Assembly (NCBI GenBank): GCA_905250075.1
Contig: CAJNOP010000095.1
Span: 62,001 to 126,000 of the forward strand
Direction of reading: 5' to 3'
Length of the DNA stretch: 64,000 nucleotides
DNA from: Rotaria sp. Silwood1
Taxonomy: Eukaryota; Rotifera; Eurotatoria; Philodinida; Philodinidae
The number at the start of each line of letters is the position of its first letter. Within the stretch, counting starts at the first letter, position 1. Made by a program: the position numbers and the translations under genes. The notes under the pieces were generated by a model that was not told the DNA's origin, searched no databases, and worked only from the letters and a program-made list of their open reading frames with translations. Positions 12,167-23,492 of this stretch are shown piece by piece.

Positions 12167-15100
12167 ATGGATGCACAAAATTCAATCAAACCTGTGTTTA
12201 CATCATCAAAGATCTCATTGACCACAACGTCAGTATGGTCGGCTGACATTCGTTCAAGAGGCCATATTTTTCAAGATTTTCTTGTGATATGGTTGGATGA
12301 CAATATTGACCAAGCTAATAAGGATTATCAAAATATTTTGGCACAACTGCAAAGCATAGGCAACGATGTTCATATCTTCACGCAAAGCGATGAATGTATC
12401 GACTTCCTTACCGAAGTCGTTAACAGAAAGATATACCTCGTTGTAGTGGGTACCATGAGACATCAAATGGTGCCTCTCATCTATGATATTCCCCATCTTG
12501 ATAGTATTTACGTCTTGTCCGAAAACGAAGTTCAGCGCAAAGAATGCAGCAAGGATTGGAATAAAATTAGAGGCGTACACACGAAAATTCCATCGCTCTG
12601 TGAAGCACTGAAAGTGGCTATCAAACAGTGCAATCAAGATGACGTCTCGCTAAGCTTTGTCAATATAAATCAAGACGGTTCTATCCAAAACTTGAATGAA
12701 CTTGAACCTTCATTTATGTATACTCAACTGTTCAAGGAAATTCTCTTTGAAATCGACCATAACGAACAAGCAATGAAGGATTTTATTCAATTCTGGCGCA
12801 ATAAATACATCAATAATGCCGCTACATTGAGACATATCGAGGAATTCGAACGTGATTATTGTCCTCAATCATCAATTTGGTGGTATACTCGGGAGCATTT
12901 CCTTTACCAAGTGCTAAACTCGTCTCTTCGAACATTGGAATCCGAAATACTTATGAAAATGAGCTTCTTTATTCGTGATCTTCATTGCAAAATAGAAGAA
13001 TTACACAGAGAACAGTTCATAGGTTCTCAGAAAGAGCCTCTTATTGTTTACCGAGGGCAGAGTTTATCCATTGCCGACTTTGAAAAACTTCAGAAATCAA
13101 AGGGTGGTCTGATATCCTTTAACAATTTTTTGTCCACCAGTAGAAACCGAGATGTTTCTCTTGGTTTTGCAGAAAGTACTACAACAGCAAGCGATATGGT
13201 GGGCATTCTCTTCCAAATGACTATCGATTCCAACATCACATCAACTCCTTTCGCCTCCATCGAACAACTGAGTTACTTCAATGAAGAACGAGAAATTCTT
13301 TTTTCAATGCATACTGTTTTTCGTGTCGGTGAAATCAGACAGATAGACAACAATAGTCATCTTTGGGAAGTCAAACTGACTCTCACCGACGACAATGATC
13401 CTCAACTGGCTGCTCTCACCCACCGCATACGAGAAGAAATCGATGACGAAGGGTGGTATCGGATGGGTAAACTTATGATCCAAGTGGGTCATTACAGCCA
13501 AGCAGAAAAACTCTACAATAAATTACTACGAAACTCTTCCGCTGAAAATAGAAGAGCCAGTATTCATCATCAAATTGGGCTGGTGAAAGCAAACCAAGGT
13601 GAATACATAGAAGCAATTTCATTCTACGATAAATCCCTCGATATCAGACGCAACACTCAGCCCAAAAATCATCTTTCGTGGGCTGCAACATACAGTGAGA
13701 TCGGTGACGTATATCAAAACATGAGTGACTACTCAAAAGCACTTGAATTTCACGAAAAAGCACACCATATAAAAGAAACATTTCTGCCGCCGAATCACCC
13801 ATCGTTCGCTATGTCTTACAACAACATCGGTACGGTTTATCATGACATGAGTGATTATTCAAAAGCACTTGAATTGTACGAAAAAGCACTTACAATAAGA
13901 GAGAGTGTCCTACCACTGAATCATCCGGATTTGGCTACTTCCTACAACAACATTGGTCTTGCATACAACAACATGGGTGATTACTCGAAAGCACTTGAAT
14001 TTCAAGAAAAAGCACATGAAATCTACGAGAAAGCGCTACCTCCACACCACCCCTATGTAGCACTATCCTACAACAGCATCGGAGAGGTGCATCATCACAT
14101 GGGTAATTACTCAAAAGCACTTGAATTTTACGAAGAAGCACTTAAAAAGCGAGAAAGATCTCTGCCTCTGAATCATCCCTATTTGGCCATCTCGTACAGT
14201 AGCATCGGTCGTGCGTATAACAACATGGGTGAACATTCGAAAGCACTCGAGTTTCACGAAAAAGCCCATGAAATCTACGAAAAAGCGCTACCTCCGGATC
14301 ATCCCTATTTAGCTCTATCCTACAACAGCATCGGAGAGGTACATCATCATATGGGTAATTACTCAAAAGCACTTGAATTTTACGAAGAAGCACTTAAAAA
14401 GCGAGAAAGATCTCTGCCTCTGAATCATCCCTATTTGGCCATCTCGTACGGTAGCATCGGTCGTGCGTATAACAACATGGGTGAACATTCGAAAGCACTC
14501 GAGTTTCACGAAAAAGCACATGAAATCTACGAAAAAGCGCTACCACCGGATCATTCCTATTTAGCTCTATCCTACAACAACATCGGAGAGGCACATCATC
14601 ATATGGGTAATTACTCAAAAGCACTTGAATGTTACCAAGAAGCATTTGAAATAAGGAAGAAAGCTCTATCAGTGAATCATCCAGATTTGGCTACTTGCTA
14701 CAACAACATTGGTCTTGTGTATAGCAACATGGGTGTTTACTCGAAAGCAATAGAATTTCACGAAAAAGCACATAAAATCTATGAACAAGTTTTGCCTCTG
14801 GATCATCCTTATTTGGCTACTAATTACAACAACATCGGAGAGGTGTATCATCACATGGGTAATTACTCAAAAGCACTCGAATTTTACGAAAAAGCACTTA
14901 AAATAAGAGCAAACGCTTTGTCTCCGAATCATCCCGATTTGGCTACTTCCTACAACAACATCGGTCTTGTAAACAACTATATGGGCGATTATTCGAGTGC
15001 GCTTGACTTTCTGGATAGAGCACATAAAATAAAAGAAAAAGCTCTACCTCCGAATCATCCTGATATGGCAACTTCCTACAGTAACATTGGTCTAACTTAT

Positions 15101-16774
15101 AACAACATGGGTGACTACTCAAAAGCACTCGAATTTTACGAAGAAGCATTTAAAATAAGAGCAAACACTTTGCCTCCGAATCATTCCGATTTGGCTACTT
15201 CCTACAACAACATTGGCCTTGCGTATAATAACATGGGTGTTTACTCGAAAGCATTAGAATTTCACGAAAAAGCACATAAAATCTATGAACAAGTTTTGCC
15301 CCCGGATCATCCTTATTTGGCTACTAATTACAACAACATCGGTCTTGCCTATAACAACATCGGTGAACATTCAAAAGCACTTGAATTTTACGAAAAGTCA
15401 CATGAAATACAAGAAAAATCGTTGTCGGGAAATCATCCTGATTTGGCTCTATCTTATAATAACATCGGAGAGGTGCATCGTCACATGGCTAAATACACAA
15501 AAGCACTAGAGTTTTACAAAAAGGCATGTAACATCTACGAGAAAACTCTGGTGCCGAATCATCCCTTAATGGCTGAATCGTACAATAACATTGGTCTTAT
15601 ATATAACTACATTGGAGATTACTCGAAAGCAATGGACATTTTGAACAGAGCACATGAAATAAAAGAAAAGGCTGTGCCTCAGAATTATCCCAAGTTGGCT
15701 GAATCCTACAATAACATTGGTATGGTGTATAGCAACATGGGTAACTACTCGAAAGCACTTGAGTTTCACGACAAAGCAAATAACATCTTTGAGAAAGTAA
15801 TGCCACCGATGCATCCATATTGGGCTATTTCCTATTGCAACATCGGTCTTGCTTATAGCAACATCGGTGAATACTCGAAAGCTCTAGAATTTTACGAAAA
15901 AGCACATGAAATAAAAGAAAAAACTTTGCCTGCAAATCATTCGGAGTTGGCTCAGTCTTATAATAGCATTGGTGTGATATATCATCTTGTGGGTAATTAC
16001 TCAAAGGCTCTAGAATTTTACGAAAAAGCACTTAAAATATGGCAAACGTCTTTGCCTCAGAATCATCCCGATTTGGCTGTTAATCGATTGAACTTTGCAG
16101 TGTATCACGAAAGAATGGGCGATTATGCAGCAGCTCTGAAGGCTCTTCAAAGTGCTTTTGGGATTCAAGAAAAAATATTGGAAGAAGATAATCTAGGTTT
16201 GGCTTCTACTTATGGTTGGTTTGGAAGAGTTTATCGGTCTTTGAAAGAATATTCAGTTGCACTTTTTTATTTTGAAAAATGCCTTGCAATACGTCAACAA
16301 AAATTACCCAAAGAACATCCGCATCAGGCTATTTCATACACTAATATAGGCGATGTTCATCGGTTAATGGGAGATTATGAAACGGCACTTTCGTTTCATC
16401 AAAAAGCGTTAAACATTCAAGAAAATGTTCAATGTAATCCTCTGGAATGCGCAATGACACACGTTTATTTAGGCGAAACCTATCTAGAACTGAAGGATTA
16501 TTCATCAGCAGTGACACACTTTGAAAAAGGAATGCTAATACGTGAAAAGAAGCTACCAAAAAATCATCCTGATTTAGCTGTTATTCATCACAATTTGGCA
16601 AAATTATATGTGGCTACTCGACAATATAGTCTGGCGATGCAAAATGTCCAACAAGCAATAGAAATTGCTCAAGAAAAGCTGCCTTCAAATCACCCTCATC
16701 TTTTGGATTATAAAGAGACATTAGAAAAAATACAAGAAAAAGATGTAAATTTGTTTTTCACGCTAACTCAATAA
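12167..16774 (+). CDS. ADP-ribosyltransferase with a long kinesin-light-chain-like TPR array
   Basis: Intronless gene for 1535 residues. An in-frame TAA at 12128 precedes the first ATG at 12167. Residues about 35-180 look like a receiver-like alpha/beta domain (FLVIWLDDNID, IYLVVVGT) without a clear phospho-acceptor assignment. Residues about 220-420 are an R-S-E class mono-ADP-ribosyltransferase: Arg296 in VYRGQ, Ser323-Thr-Ser in FLSTSRN, and Glu374-x-Glu376 in EEREIL. The E-x-E pair is the signature of arginine-specific enzymes that transfer ADP-ribose from NAD+ to protein arginine. From about residue 440 to the end are about 26 TPR units with a 42-residue period (consensus GDYSKALEFHEKA, then LPPNHPDLATSYNNIG), as in kinesin light chain. 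TPRs bind peptides, so they may select the target; this is inference. No signal peptide or membrane segment. ART-TPR fusions are expanded in bdelloid rotifers. The catalytic residues are intact, so it is probably functional. Confidence 0.93.
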   Translation: MDAQNSIKPVFTSSKISLTTTSVWSADIRSRGHIFQDFLVIWLDDNIDQANKDYQNILAQLQSIGNDVHIFTQSDECIDFLTEVVNRKIYLVVVGTMRHQMVPLIYDIPHLDSIYVLSENEVQRKECSKDWNKIRGVHTKIPSLCEALKVAIKQCNQDDVSLSFVNINQDGSIQNLNELEPSFMYTQLFKEILFEIDHNEQAMKDFIQFWRNKYINNAATLRHIEEFERDYCPQSSIWWYTREHFLYQVLNSSLRTLESEILMKMSFFIRDLHCKIEELHREQFIGSQKEPLIVYRGQSLSIADFEKLQKSKGGLISFNNFLSTSRNRDVSLGFAESTTTASDMVGILFQMTIDSNITSTPFASIEQLSYFNEEREILFSMHTVFRVGEIRQIDNNSHLWEVKLTLTDDNDPQLAALTHRIREEIDDEGWYRMGKLMIQVGHYSQAEKLYNKLLRNSSAENRRASIHHQIGLVKANQGEYIEAISFYDKSLDIRRNTQPKNHLSWAATYSEIGDVYQNMSDYSKALEFHEKAHHIKETFLPPNHPSFAMSYNNIGTVYHDMSDYSKALELYEKALTIRESVLPLNHPDLATSYNNIGLAYNNMGDYSKALEFQEKAHEIYEKALPPHHPYVALSYNSIGEVHHHMGNYSKALEFYEEALKKRERSLPLNHPYLAISYSSIGRAYNNMGEHSKALEFHEKAHEIYEKALPPDHPYLALSYNSIGEVHHHMGNYSKALEFYEEALKKRERSLPLNHPYLAISYGSIGRAYNNMGEHSKALEFHEKAHEIYEKALPPDHSYLALSYNNIGEAHHHMGNYSKALECYQEAFEIRKKALSVNHPDLATCYNNIGLVYSNMGVYSKAIEFHEKAHKIYEQVLPLDHPYLATNYNNIGEVYHHMGNYSKALEFYEKALKIRANALSPNHPDLATSYNNIGLVNNYMGDYSSALDFLDRAHKIKEKALPPNHPDMATSYSNIGLTYNNMGDYSKALEFYEEAFKIRANTLPPNHSDLATSYNNIGLAYNNMGVYSKALEFHEKAHKIYEQVLPPDHPYLATNYNNIGLAYNNIGEHSKALEFYEKSHEIQEKSLSGNHPDLALSYNNIGEVHRHMAKYTKALEFYKKACNIYEKTLVPNHPLMAESYNNIGLIYNYIGDYSKAMDILNRAHEIKEKAVPQNYPKLAESYNNIGMVYSNMGNYSKALEFHDKANNIFEKVMPPMHPYWAISYCNIGLAYSNIGEYSKALEFYEKAHEIKEKTLPANHSELAQSYNSIGVIYHLVGNYSKALEFYEKALKIWQTSLPQNHPDLAVNRLNFAVYHERMGDYAAALKALQSAFGIQEKILEEDNLGLASTYGWFGRVYRSLKEYSVALFYFEKCLAIRQQKLPKEHPHQAISYTNIGDVHRLMGDYETALSFHQKALNIQENVQCNPLECAMTHVYLGETYLELKDYSSAVTHFEKGMLIREKKLPKNHPDLAVIHHNLAKLYVATRQYSLAMQNVQQAIEIAQEKLPSNHPHLLDYKETLEKIQEKDVNLFFTLTQ
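14010..14645 (+). repeat. Near-identical 252-bp tandem duplication inside the TPR array
   Basis: Two TPR units (84 codons) are repeated almost base for base: 14142-14393 and 14394-14645 differ at only a few positions, and the similarity extends upstream into a partial third copy from about 14010. Other 126-bp TPR units in the gene are far more diverged. This indicates recent unequal exchange or gene conversion within the array. Confidence 0.85.
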
Positions 16775-19613
16775 ATTTTTTTTCTTATCTATTTATCTCT
16801 CCGGGCTACTTTCGGCTCATTATCGTACACGCACGGCTACTGAGATTTTTGTAGGTCTCAAAAGGATACACATGAAAACGACCACATCAAACGGATAGTG
16901 TAATGAACATAGATATGAATTACCATAAGGTCGATGGGAACCATACGATCAAATTAGAGGTTTGTCAAGTAATATTCTGACTTCGCCATACACGCAATTT
17001 GGATCTCTCGGAAACATCTTACAAAGCCACCTGACGGGTTGTAATATAAGATGACACCTTTCTCTACTACACACGAACACAGCTATAAGCAAAAATAAGT
17101 TAACATACAAAATAAAATTCTTCCTACTTTTTAATATATCCTGACGAATTCATGGTGAATGTTAAAAATACTATTTAATCCACAACAGGTTATGCCTATG
17201 TTACCTTAAAGATACTTTGAGAAGTCTCATTGGCTGCCAGGATTTCTCAAGTCATATGTATGTTCCCTCTCTATTAGAAGCGAATATAACTTAGCTAACA
17301 CTTCTTTTTTGTACCTTTTATAGTGAAAAGACAACAAATGATAACCAAAAACTCTGTTTGAGATTGGAACATAAAAATGATTTAGACTAAGTAATAAATC
17401 TCATTTCGACAGAAGCGATGTAATCTAAGTTGTTAATTCGACTTTTGAACACCGTAAACATAATAATCGTAAATAATAGAATTATACATTAAAAATATTA
17501 TAATCAATGTTACGATAAAATGATTCAAGCATCATGATAAATACTTGAATTGTTGTATCGCTGCAGAAAAAAAACTTAACGTACTCAGTCTGTCGAAGAT
17601 GAGTTTTGGGGTAGAATAGATCACACTGGCAGATGAAAATCATTCCGTATATATGTTTGAAACATACATTACCATTTGACGATGATCATTGGTGAATGAT
17701 TAATCAATGATTTGAAATATCCTTGTGTCAATTAGAGGATTGATTATACAATATAAATTAAGCACACAATTGACTTGCATATCGTATATTTACTTTAATT
17801 CGTCGGTATATCGGGATAGCTGAAGACATCACCGGTATACTGCCGGTATAACTATGATTTTGTTAATCACCGCGGTACACCGGCAATTAAAAAGGCTTTG
17901 TGTATGTTAGTGTTTGCTTTGTTAGTTTTCGTTCTAGCTAGTAAAACGGTATCAAGCACTAGGAAGGCTTCAAACATATGATATCACATGTTCACACCAC
18001 AATCACCACGAGTTTTTTTTATAGGATAATAAAATCTAATATTTTACTTATATAATTTTTATTTGAAGGGTGCCCATGTTCACACCCACGCCATAGTATA
18101 GCTGTCTTCTCACCCAGACATCACCATTCACAGCACAAGTACAACTATTATTTACCTACACCTGCATACTCTTCATTTTTGAATTAGCTTTTTCTACTCA
18201 AGACAGCTGTTCATGTTTGGGAGACATTAGTTTTTCTTTTATGCTTACATTCCGTTTTTTGTATAGAACAGTCGTTGCTTTCTCTGACGAGAAGAAGGCT
18301 TCTCTTGAAAAGTGGGAGAAATGGCATACAACATGAAGCATGATGGAAGAAAAAGCTTCATAATAGTGATTTCTTTTCTTCTGCAAGTGGTGTTGATGGC
18401 AGAGAAATCGCTTATTCTATTTTTCGTCGTTGTTATATTCTCTTACTTTTTTGCTGCATTATTTGCTTTCTCTGTCGACGATAGAAATTCTGTTTTGGCG
18501 TGGAGTGGGGAAGCAAGCACAGCAATCATATAACGTAGCAGCTACCAAACAACAGAACAACTTTCAGTTTTGAATAGGCAGTTTCTTTGAGGCTAAGCAA
18601 GTATTACAAATGTGTGTTAGAATATTTTCCGTTTGTGAACAGTCACTGGTTTTTCTTTATGTTCTATCAGTTGCTCAAATTTACCGCCACATTAATCCTG
18701 TTCATTAGATAAAAGAAATTGCTTAAGACCGAAAAGGATAATATAAAAGAATATTTTCTTGTTGATTTTGTGTTTTTTGCTGGAATTAAGCTTCAACGAC
18801 ACACAGCTAATATTTGCTGTCGTTGGTTAAAGTTTTTTGGACTTCAAGTTTACTCCAACAATGGCGTATTTCGAAGCATGAATTTAATTGTAGAAGCAGA
18901 TAGCAATTGCATAAACAAATGCATAACTACCTAACAAAACTCCACATATATATGTCAAACTTGAAAGTTCTATAGTAGTTAGTTAATAGAATTCAATTTT
19001 CCAATTTGACCCTACTGAGAAAATAACCTTGTATGACAAGACCGTATGGAACAGTGATGATGAGGATTGGTGTATCATGTAGAGATACCGTTTTATTTTA
19101 TACTTCGAATGTGTTCCTTTATCGATGAATGACTAAACATGGTATATGATGCTGAAGAAAAGTATTTTAAACTGGGTAATTTCAAGAGACATAAAAAAAC
19201 GTACATCATCATCTGACGTGTCCAGATCCGCATTCAATGTAGTATGGTGGGTATGAGCAGTCTCTTTATTCACGCCACACATCCTTGCAAGTCCACTGTG
19301 GTCCGTGTTACTTCAGATAACTACAATATCTGGTTCTGAGATGCTTCTTTAGAAAAACCATAGTGAGTAAGAAAACCTGCGTGCTTGTTCAATATTTTTC
19401 TGTGAGCGTCATTATGGAGAGATTTATTCAGGACAACTAGAATCTATTCCATAAACATTCTCCATCTGCATAACTGACCAACTAATCAGCGAATTACGGA
19501 AAAATTGAGAGCTCTCTATACTATCGAAGAAATGTTTATCATAACAAGGTTTTACTTTTTTTTTGTAGAAACTTATCAATGTTGAATAACGATCTTCTGG
19601 CTCTGTCGTGTTT
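16775..19613. other. Intergenic region, no supported gene
   Basis: 2.8 kb without a convincing gene. A GC-richer patch at about 17800-17880 has several CGGTATA/TACCGG words. The word CATGTTCACACC occurs twice, about 90 bp apart, near 17988 and 18076. A 71-codon stretch at 18321-18533 would encode a hydrophobic peptide, but its only support is being open. No upstream exon of the TIR-containing relic was recognised. Confidence 0.45.
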
Positions 19614-22600
19614 GTTTCAATGGTGCTTGATGAAAGAAAACACGTTATGCTATCATATAATCATAAAGATATTAAGAATCATTACAAAAGTTTACAATAT
19701 TCTCAAAGACAATAATATTTCAGTGTGGTTTGATTTTCGGATACCTAGCATGCCTGAAGCGGTAAATAATGCTTCAATCGTCTGTTGTTTTATGACACCA
19801 GAATATGAAAATTCTTCATATTGTAAACTCGAATTAGAACACGCACAAAGACTTTGCAAACGCATCATTCTATGCATGGTTAGCGGCAGAAAAGTGTGGA
19901 AGCGATCTTCATCAAAGTAGTTAAGCTTGATAACTGACTCAATACTATCCATTGACTTCGCCATTACTTCTGGAGAGAACATACTTATGAAAGTGAACGA
20001 ACTTATCGATAGACGAAAAGACGAATCTTCAACTGCAGGAATAGGCTCATCCTCTTCACCAGATACCATACTTGAACAGATTAAACATGAATATCTACTA
20101 AAAAATTGTATTCAAAGAATGATGAATGAAGAAAAAAGTTTTCCAATCAACCAAAGTTATATTAATTTGGCATTAGTGGAAATCAAGGAGCAGCACGAAA
20201 AAGAAAAAAAACTTCGCAAAACTCAGCGTGATAATACAATTAGACATGCATATGAGGAAATACTCAGCATCAAGACCACAATAGATGCCAAAGACTTGTT
20301 CAAAACCTCCAAGGATCAGACAACAAGAGTCCACGTGCTTAGACGACCTGGAATTGGAAAATCCATATTTTGTCGATGCGTAACCTACAGAGGGACAAAA
20401 GATGAAATTTTGTCAGAATATGAGCTGATTGTTCTAATTCAGTTACGCCTGTTGACAACTAACCGCTATCACCAGAGTCAAAACTATTCACCAATTGATC
20501 TTCTAAGAAAAATATTTTTTCCGTATGACAATCTATCGAAGGCGAACAGAAGACTTTTCAAAGAGGAGCGCGATAAAGGTCCAGTCCTATGGATTTTAAA
20601 TGGCTATGACGAATTTCTGCAAAATACTTCAGAACAATTAAAAGATGTACTCGAGTATATAAGTAAGATACAACATCATATTTTAATATCTCATCCATAT
20701 GAAATTAGTCAGATTCAAAATGAACTACAAGATTTATCATCACAAGGCCAATACTTGTTAAAATTTTTAATATCAAACCCTAGAATATGGAGCATTGCAC
20801 ACATTTCGATAAATCTAGAACTGATCTTTTGTCTTTAGGGTGATATTGATTGGTCAGAAACAAAAAACAACTACAAGTACAGTACTCTATGTTCAGATTA
20901 CACCATGGCTGTGTCGACGATATTTTACAAAACAAAAAAATATGAAAATCCAAGAGATGGTGGAAAATGCACTTTTTAAACATTGCCAGAAAAAGTTAGC
21001 ATTTATAGAAAGTGTGGCTGCTCGTGCCATGCAAGATAATACGATAATATTAAGACTGAAGCTATTCAAAAAAGCAGAGAAAGAGAACAAGAGTTTGTTA
21101 GACAGTTATTCCCAACTACTCAACATTGGCATTTTAAAATTGCTTAACGATAAGCACACGGGTAGCTATATTGAAATTGAAAGACAGCATTATTTTATTC
21201 ATATCAGTTTTCAAGAACATTTTGCAGCAAGCTATTTAGTAACTATACTCAACAGCACTACACCTCACAAAGCAATCGATTTGATCAAGTATCAAAACTG
21301 TAATCGACATCTTGCATTGGTATTTAGTTTCACGTTCGGTCCTTCCATGAACAGTAATAGTGAACAATGCATAGATCTATTTTGGAACCCTATACAAGGA
21401 GAACTGTTGGATCTATTATGAGAGCCAATCGGATTTTCCTTCTTTATTTTTCTTTGTTTTTATAACTATATTTCTTTTATTTTTTAAATTACTATATATA
21501 CAGAGAAATCTCAGAATGTGCTTCATGTTTTGATATATTTACGTTGACCATCAAATATAGTTTCAAGGATAAGAAATATATCAGAAAAGAAAGTGGCATT
21601 TTTTCTTATTCCGATATACATTCACATCTATTATACGTTTCAAAGTAAAAGAATCATGAGTATTTGTGGAATAAGTTTATAATGGATACAAGATATAGTT
21701 CTGCGATTTTTGCCATTCGAAAGAGAATATGTATTTGCATCAAAGTTTATATTTCAGATTTTTTCTCACAAACATTTCCAGGGTTTTCAGTCAAGTTTTA
21801 AAAAAGCTGACTGCTTTTCCGTATTTTTGATGAAAAACACACCTGATCCACATATTTAAGTGTCAATTTTTAAAATATTTGACTGAAAACCTTGAAAATG
21901 TTTGTCAGAAAAAACCTGAAATACAAGCTTTGATGTAGATTCATCTCTTCTTTCGAATGATGAAAACCACAGAACTATATCCTGTATCTATTAAAATTTA
22001 TTCCAAAAAAACTCACCCTTCTTTTATTTCGAAATGGATAATAGATGTGAATGTATACTGAACAATAAAAAAGTTTCACTTTATTCTGATGCACTTTTCA
22101 TCTTTGCAAACTATGTTTGATGTTCAACGTAAATATACCAAACGATGCAGGGCGTTCTGGTCTTTCTTTCTATATATGGTAGTTTAAAAATGAAAGAAGT
22201 ATAGTTATAAAAACAAAAAAAAATAAATCAAGGAAATCCAATTGGTTTCCATAGTAGTTGGTTGGGATGCATACATCGAATTATTTCTTGCATTGAGAAA
22301 GCAGTCACTATATTTAGTTTTCGTCAACGTAATGTGTTGATGCATTGTATACCCGAGTAGATAAAAATCGCTATCTCCATAAAACATGATGTTATCTTTT
22401 ACCGACTCGGAAAGTCTTTGGGAAGAGCTATTCCATTGGTACATGAACCATGCATACAAGATATCCTTATAGAGCTGCTGCGAAGCAAACATGGAAAAAC
22501 GAAATATGCTCTGTCTGCTTTCAAAGCTATAGATGTCGAATCCGTCTTGTCAGTTAATTGATTTACTAAGCAAAGAACGTCACAATTTGGATATCAATGT

Positions 22601-23492
22601 CGCATCTCTTTCGTTAGAAGCTCTGTGTGTATTAGATGATAGAGTAACAATCAATAATATTATCAAAGAACTTGTGACTGCACTGGAATATGTCAATGAT
22701 GACCTCAGGCGCACTGCACATCTTGATCTCAAGTTAATAGGCAAAGAAGAAACCAATATTGATGTGACCAATAGACTGATGACGACAAGTCACGACAAGA
22801 GTGAAGAAGTCAGGCAAATTGTATGTCAAGCTCTTATGTATAGAAGTGAAATAGTAGAACCTTATGTCATGATCAATATACTGTTGCCCGCCCGCACTCG
22901 AAGATAAGAATCAGAATATCAGATGTTGTGCATGTCGAATGCTCGAGAAAATGTGTGACGAAGCAGCAACGAACGAAATGCTCAACAAGCTATTGAACTT
23001 GATCAACTTATTGATGAGTTTGGATATAGTTCTTTAGAAGTTCTTGTAAACGTTCTTGACACTTCGTCGACATTGACGAAATTATAGGCTAACGCTAATA
23101 AGAGACGTTTTTGGACGAGTTACTGCCGTAAGCTGAAGGACTATGACTTCATTTCTTTGAAATAATGCGCCAATGTGTTTTTAGATACAAAAGAGTCTTC
23201 TTAGCTTCTGTTATAATCAATACTGCTTTGCTACGAGGAAACTCTGTCACTGTTAATGATAACACTATTGTGTTGTTTGGTAGTCAAGAATCTATAAGAG
23301 TGCATGTTGTTAGCGAAGAACTGCATTAACAGTTTGTTGAAGCGTTTGTTTCTTAACTCAGCAGACTTCCATCATCTTTTGAAACCATTATCGAACCCGA
23401 AATTGCAGACAGCCTTAAGCAATGAAATAGAAAAGTATCCACTGGTTATTACAGATTTCTGCTTTGGTTTGTCTGTAATAGAACATCATTGA
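19614..23492 (+). pseudogene. Decayed TIR-NACHT-HEAT receptor (NLR-like) gene
   Basis: Pieces of one large protein appear in order but in broken frames. A TIR domain starts near 19626 (KHVMLSYNHKDI), shifts frame around 19680-19692 and continues as YNILKDNNISVWFDF then ASIVCCFMTPEYENSSYCKL. A NACHT-type ATPase follows, with P-loop RRPGIGKS (about 20341-20370) and Walker-B-like VLWILNGYDEF (about 20584-20616). The C-terminal NACHT part continues in another frame from about 20865 to 21420. HEAT-like helices follow from about 22440 (DILIELLRSKHGKTKYALSA, then frame-shifted pieces) to about 23300. In-frame TAG codons at 19918 and 20836 sit where relatives are expected to have Trp. At least five frameshifts are visible, near 19685, 20865, 22550, 22890 and 23010. 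A foldback element at 21424-22252 separates the NACHT and HEAT parts. The intact family would be a cytosolic sensor; this copy cannot make the full protein. Confidence 0.85.
21424..22252. repeat. Long foldback (inverted repeat) element inserted in the TIR-NACHT-HEAT pseudogene
   Basis: Two arms of roughly 400 bp face each other around a loop near 21820-21865. Matching blocks: 21440-21475 (TTTGTTTTTATAACTATA) with 22195-22220; 21538-21560 (TATATTTACGTTGACCATCA) with 22120-22140; 21615-21640 (TATACATTCACATCTATTAT) with 22032-22055; and 21690-21740 (GATATAGTTCTG and on) with 21955-21985. The arms differ at perhaps a fifth of positions. No transposase ORF is present, so it is non-autonomous. It interrupts the reading frame just after GELLDLL. 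The pairing may extend a few bases outwards into flanking sequence. Confidence 0.8.

Noticed and set aside
13935..16031. Series of minus-strand open stretches of 61-83 codons opposite the TPR array
   Set aside because: They recur every 126 or 252 bp and are the antisense shadow of the repeated TPR coding sequence, with no domain of their own.
18321..18533. 71-residue two-helix membrane peptide
   Set aside because: Openness and hydrophobicity from T-rich DNA only; no homology, no exon context.
22205..22492. 95-codon minus-strand ORF beside the foldback
   Set aside because: It overlaps the right arm and the HEAT relic that reads on the plus strand; no family resemblance.
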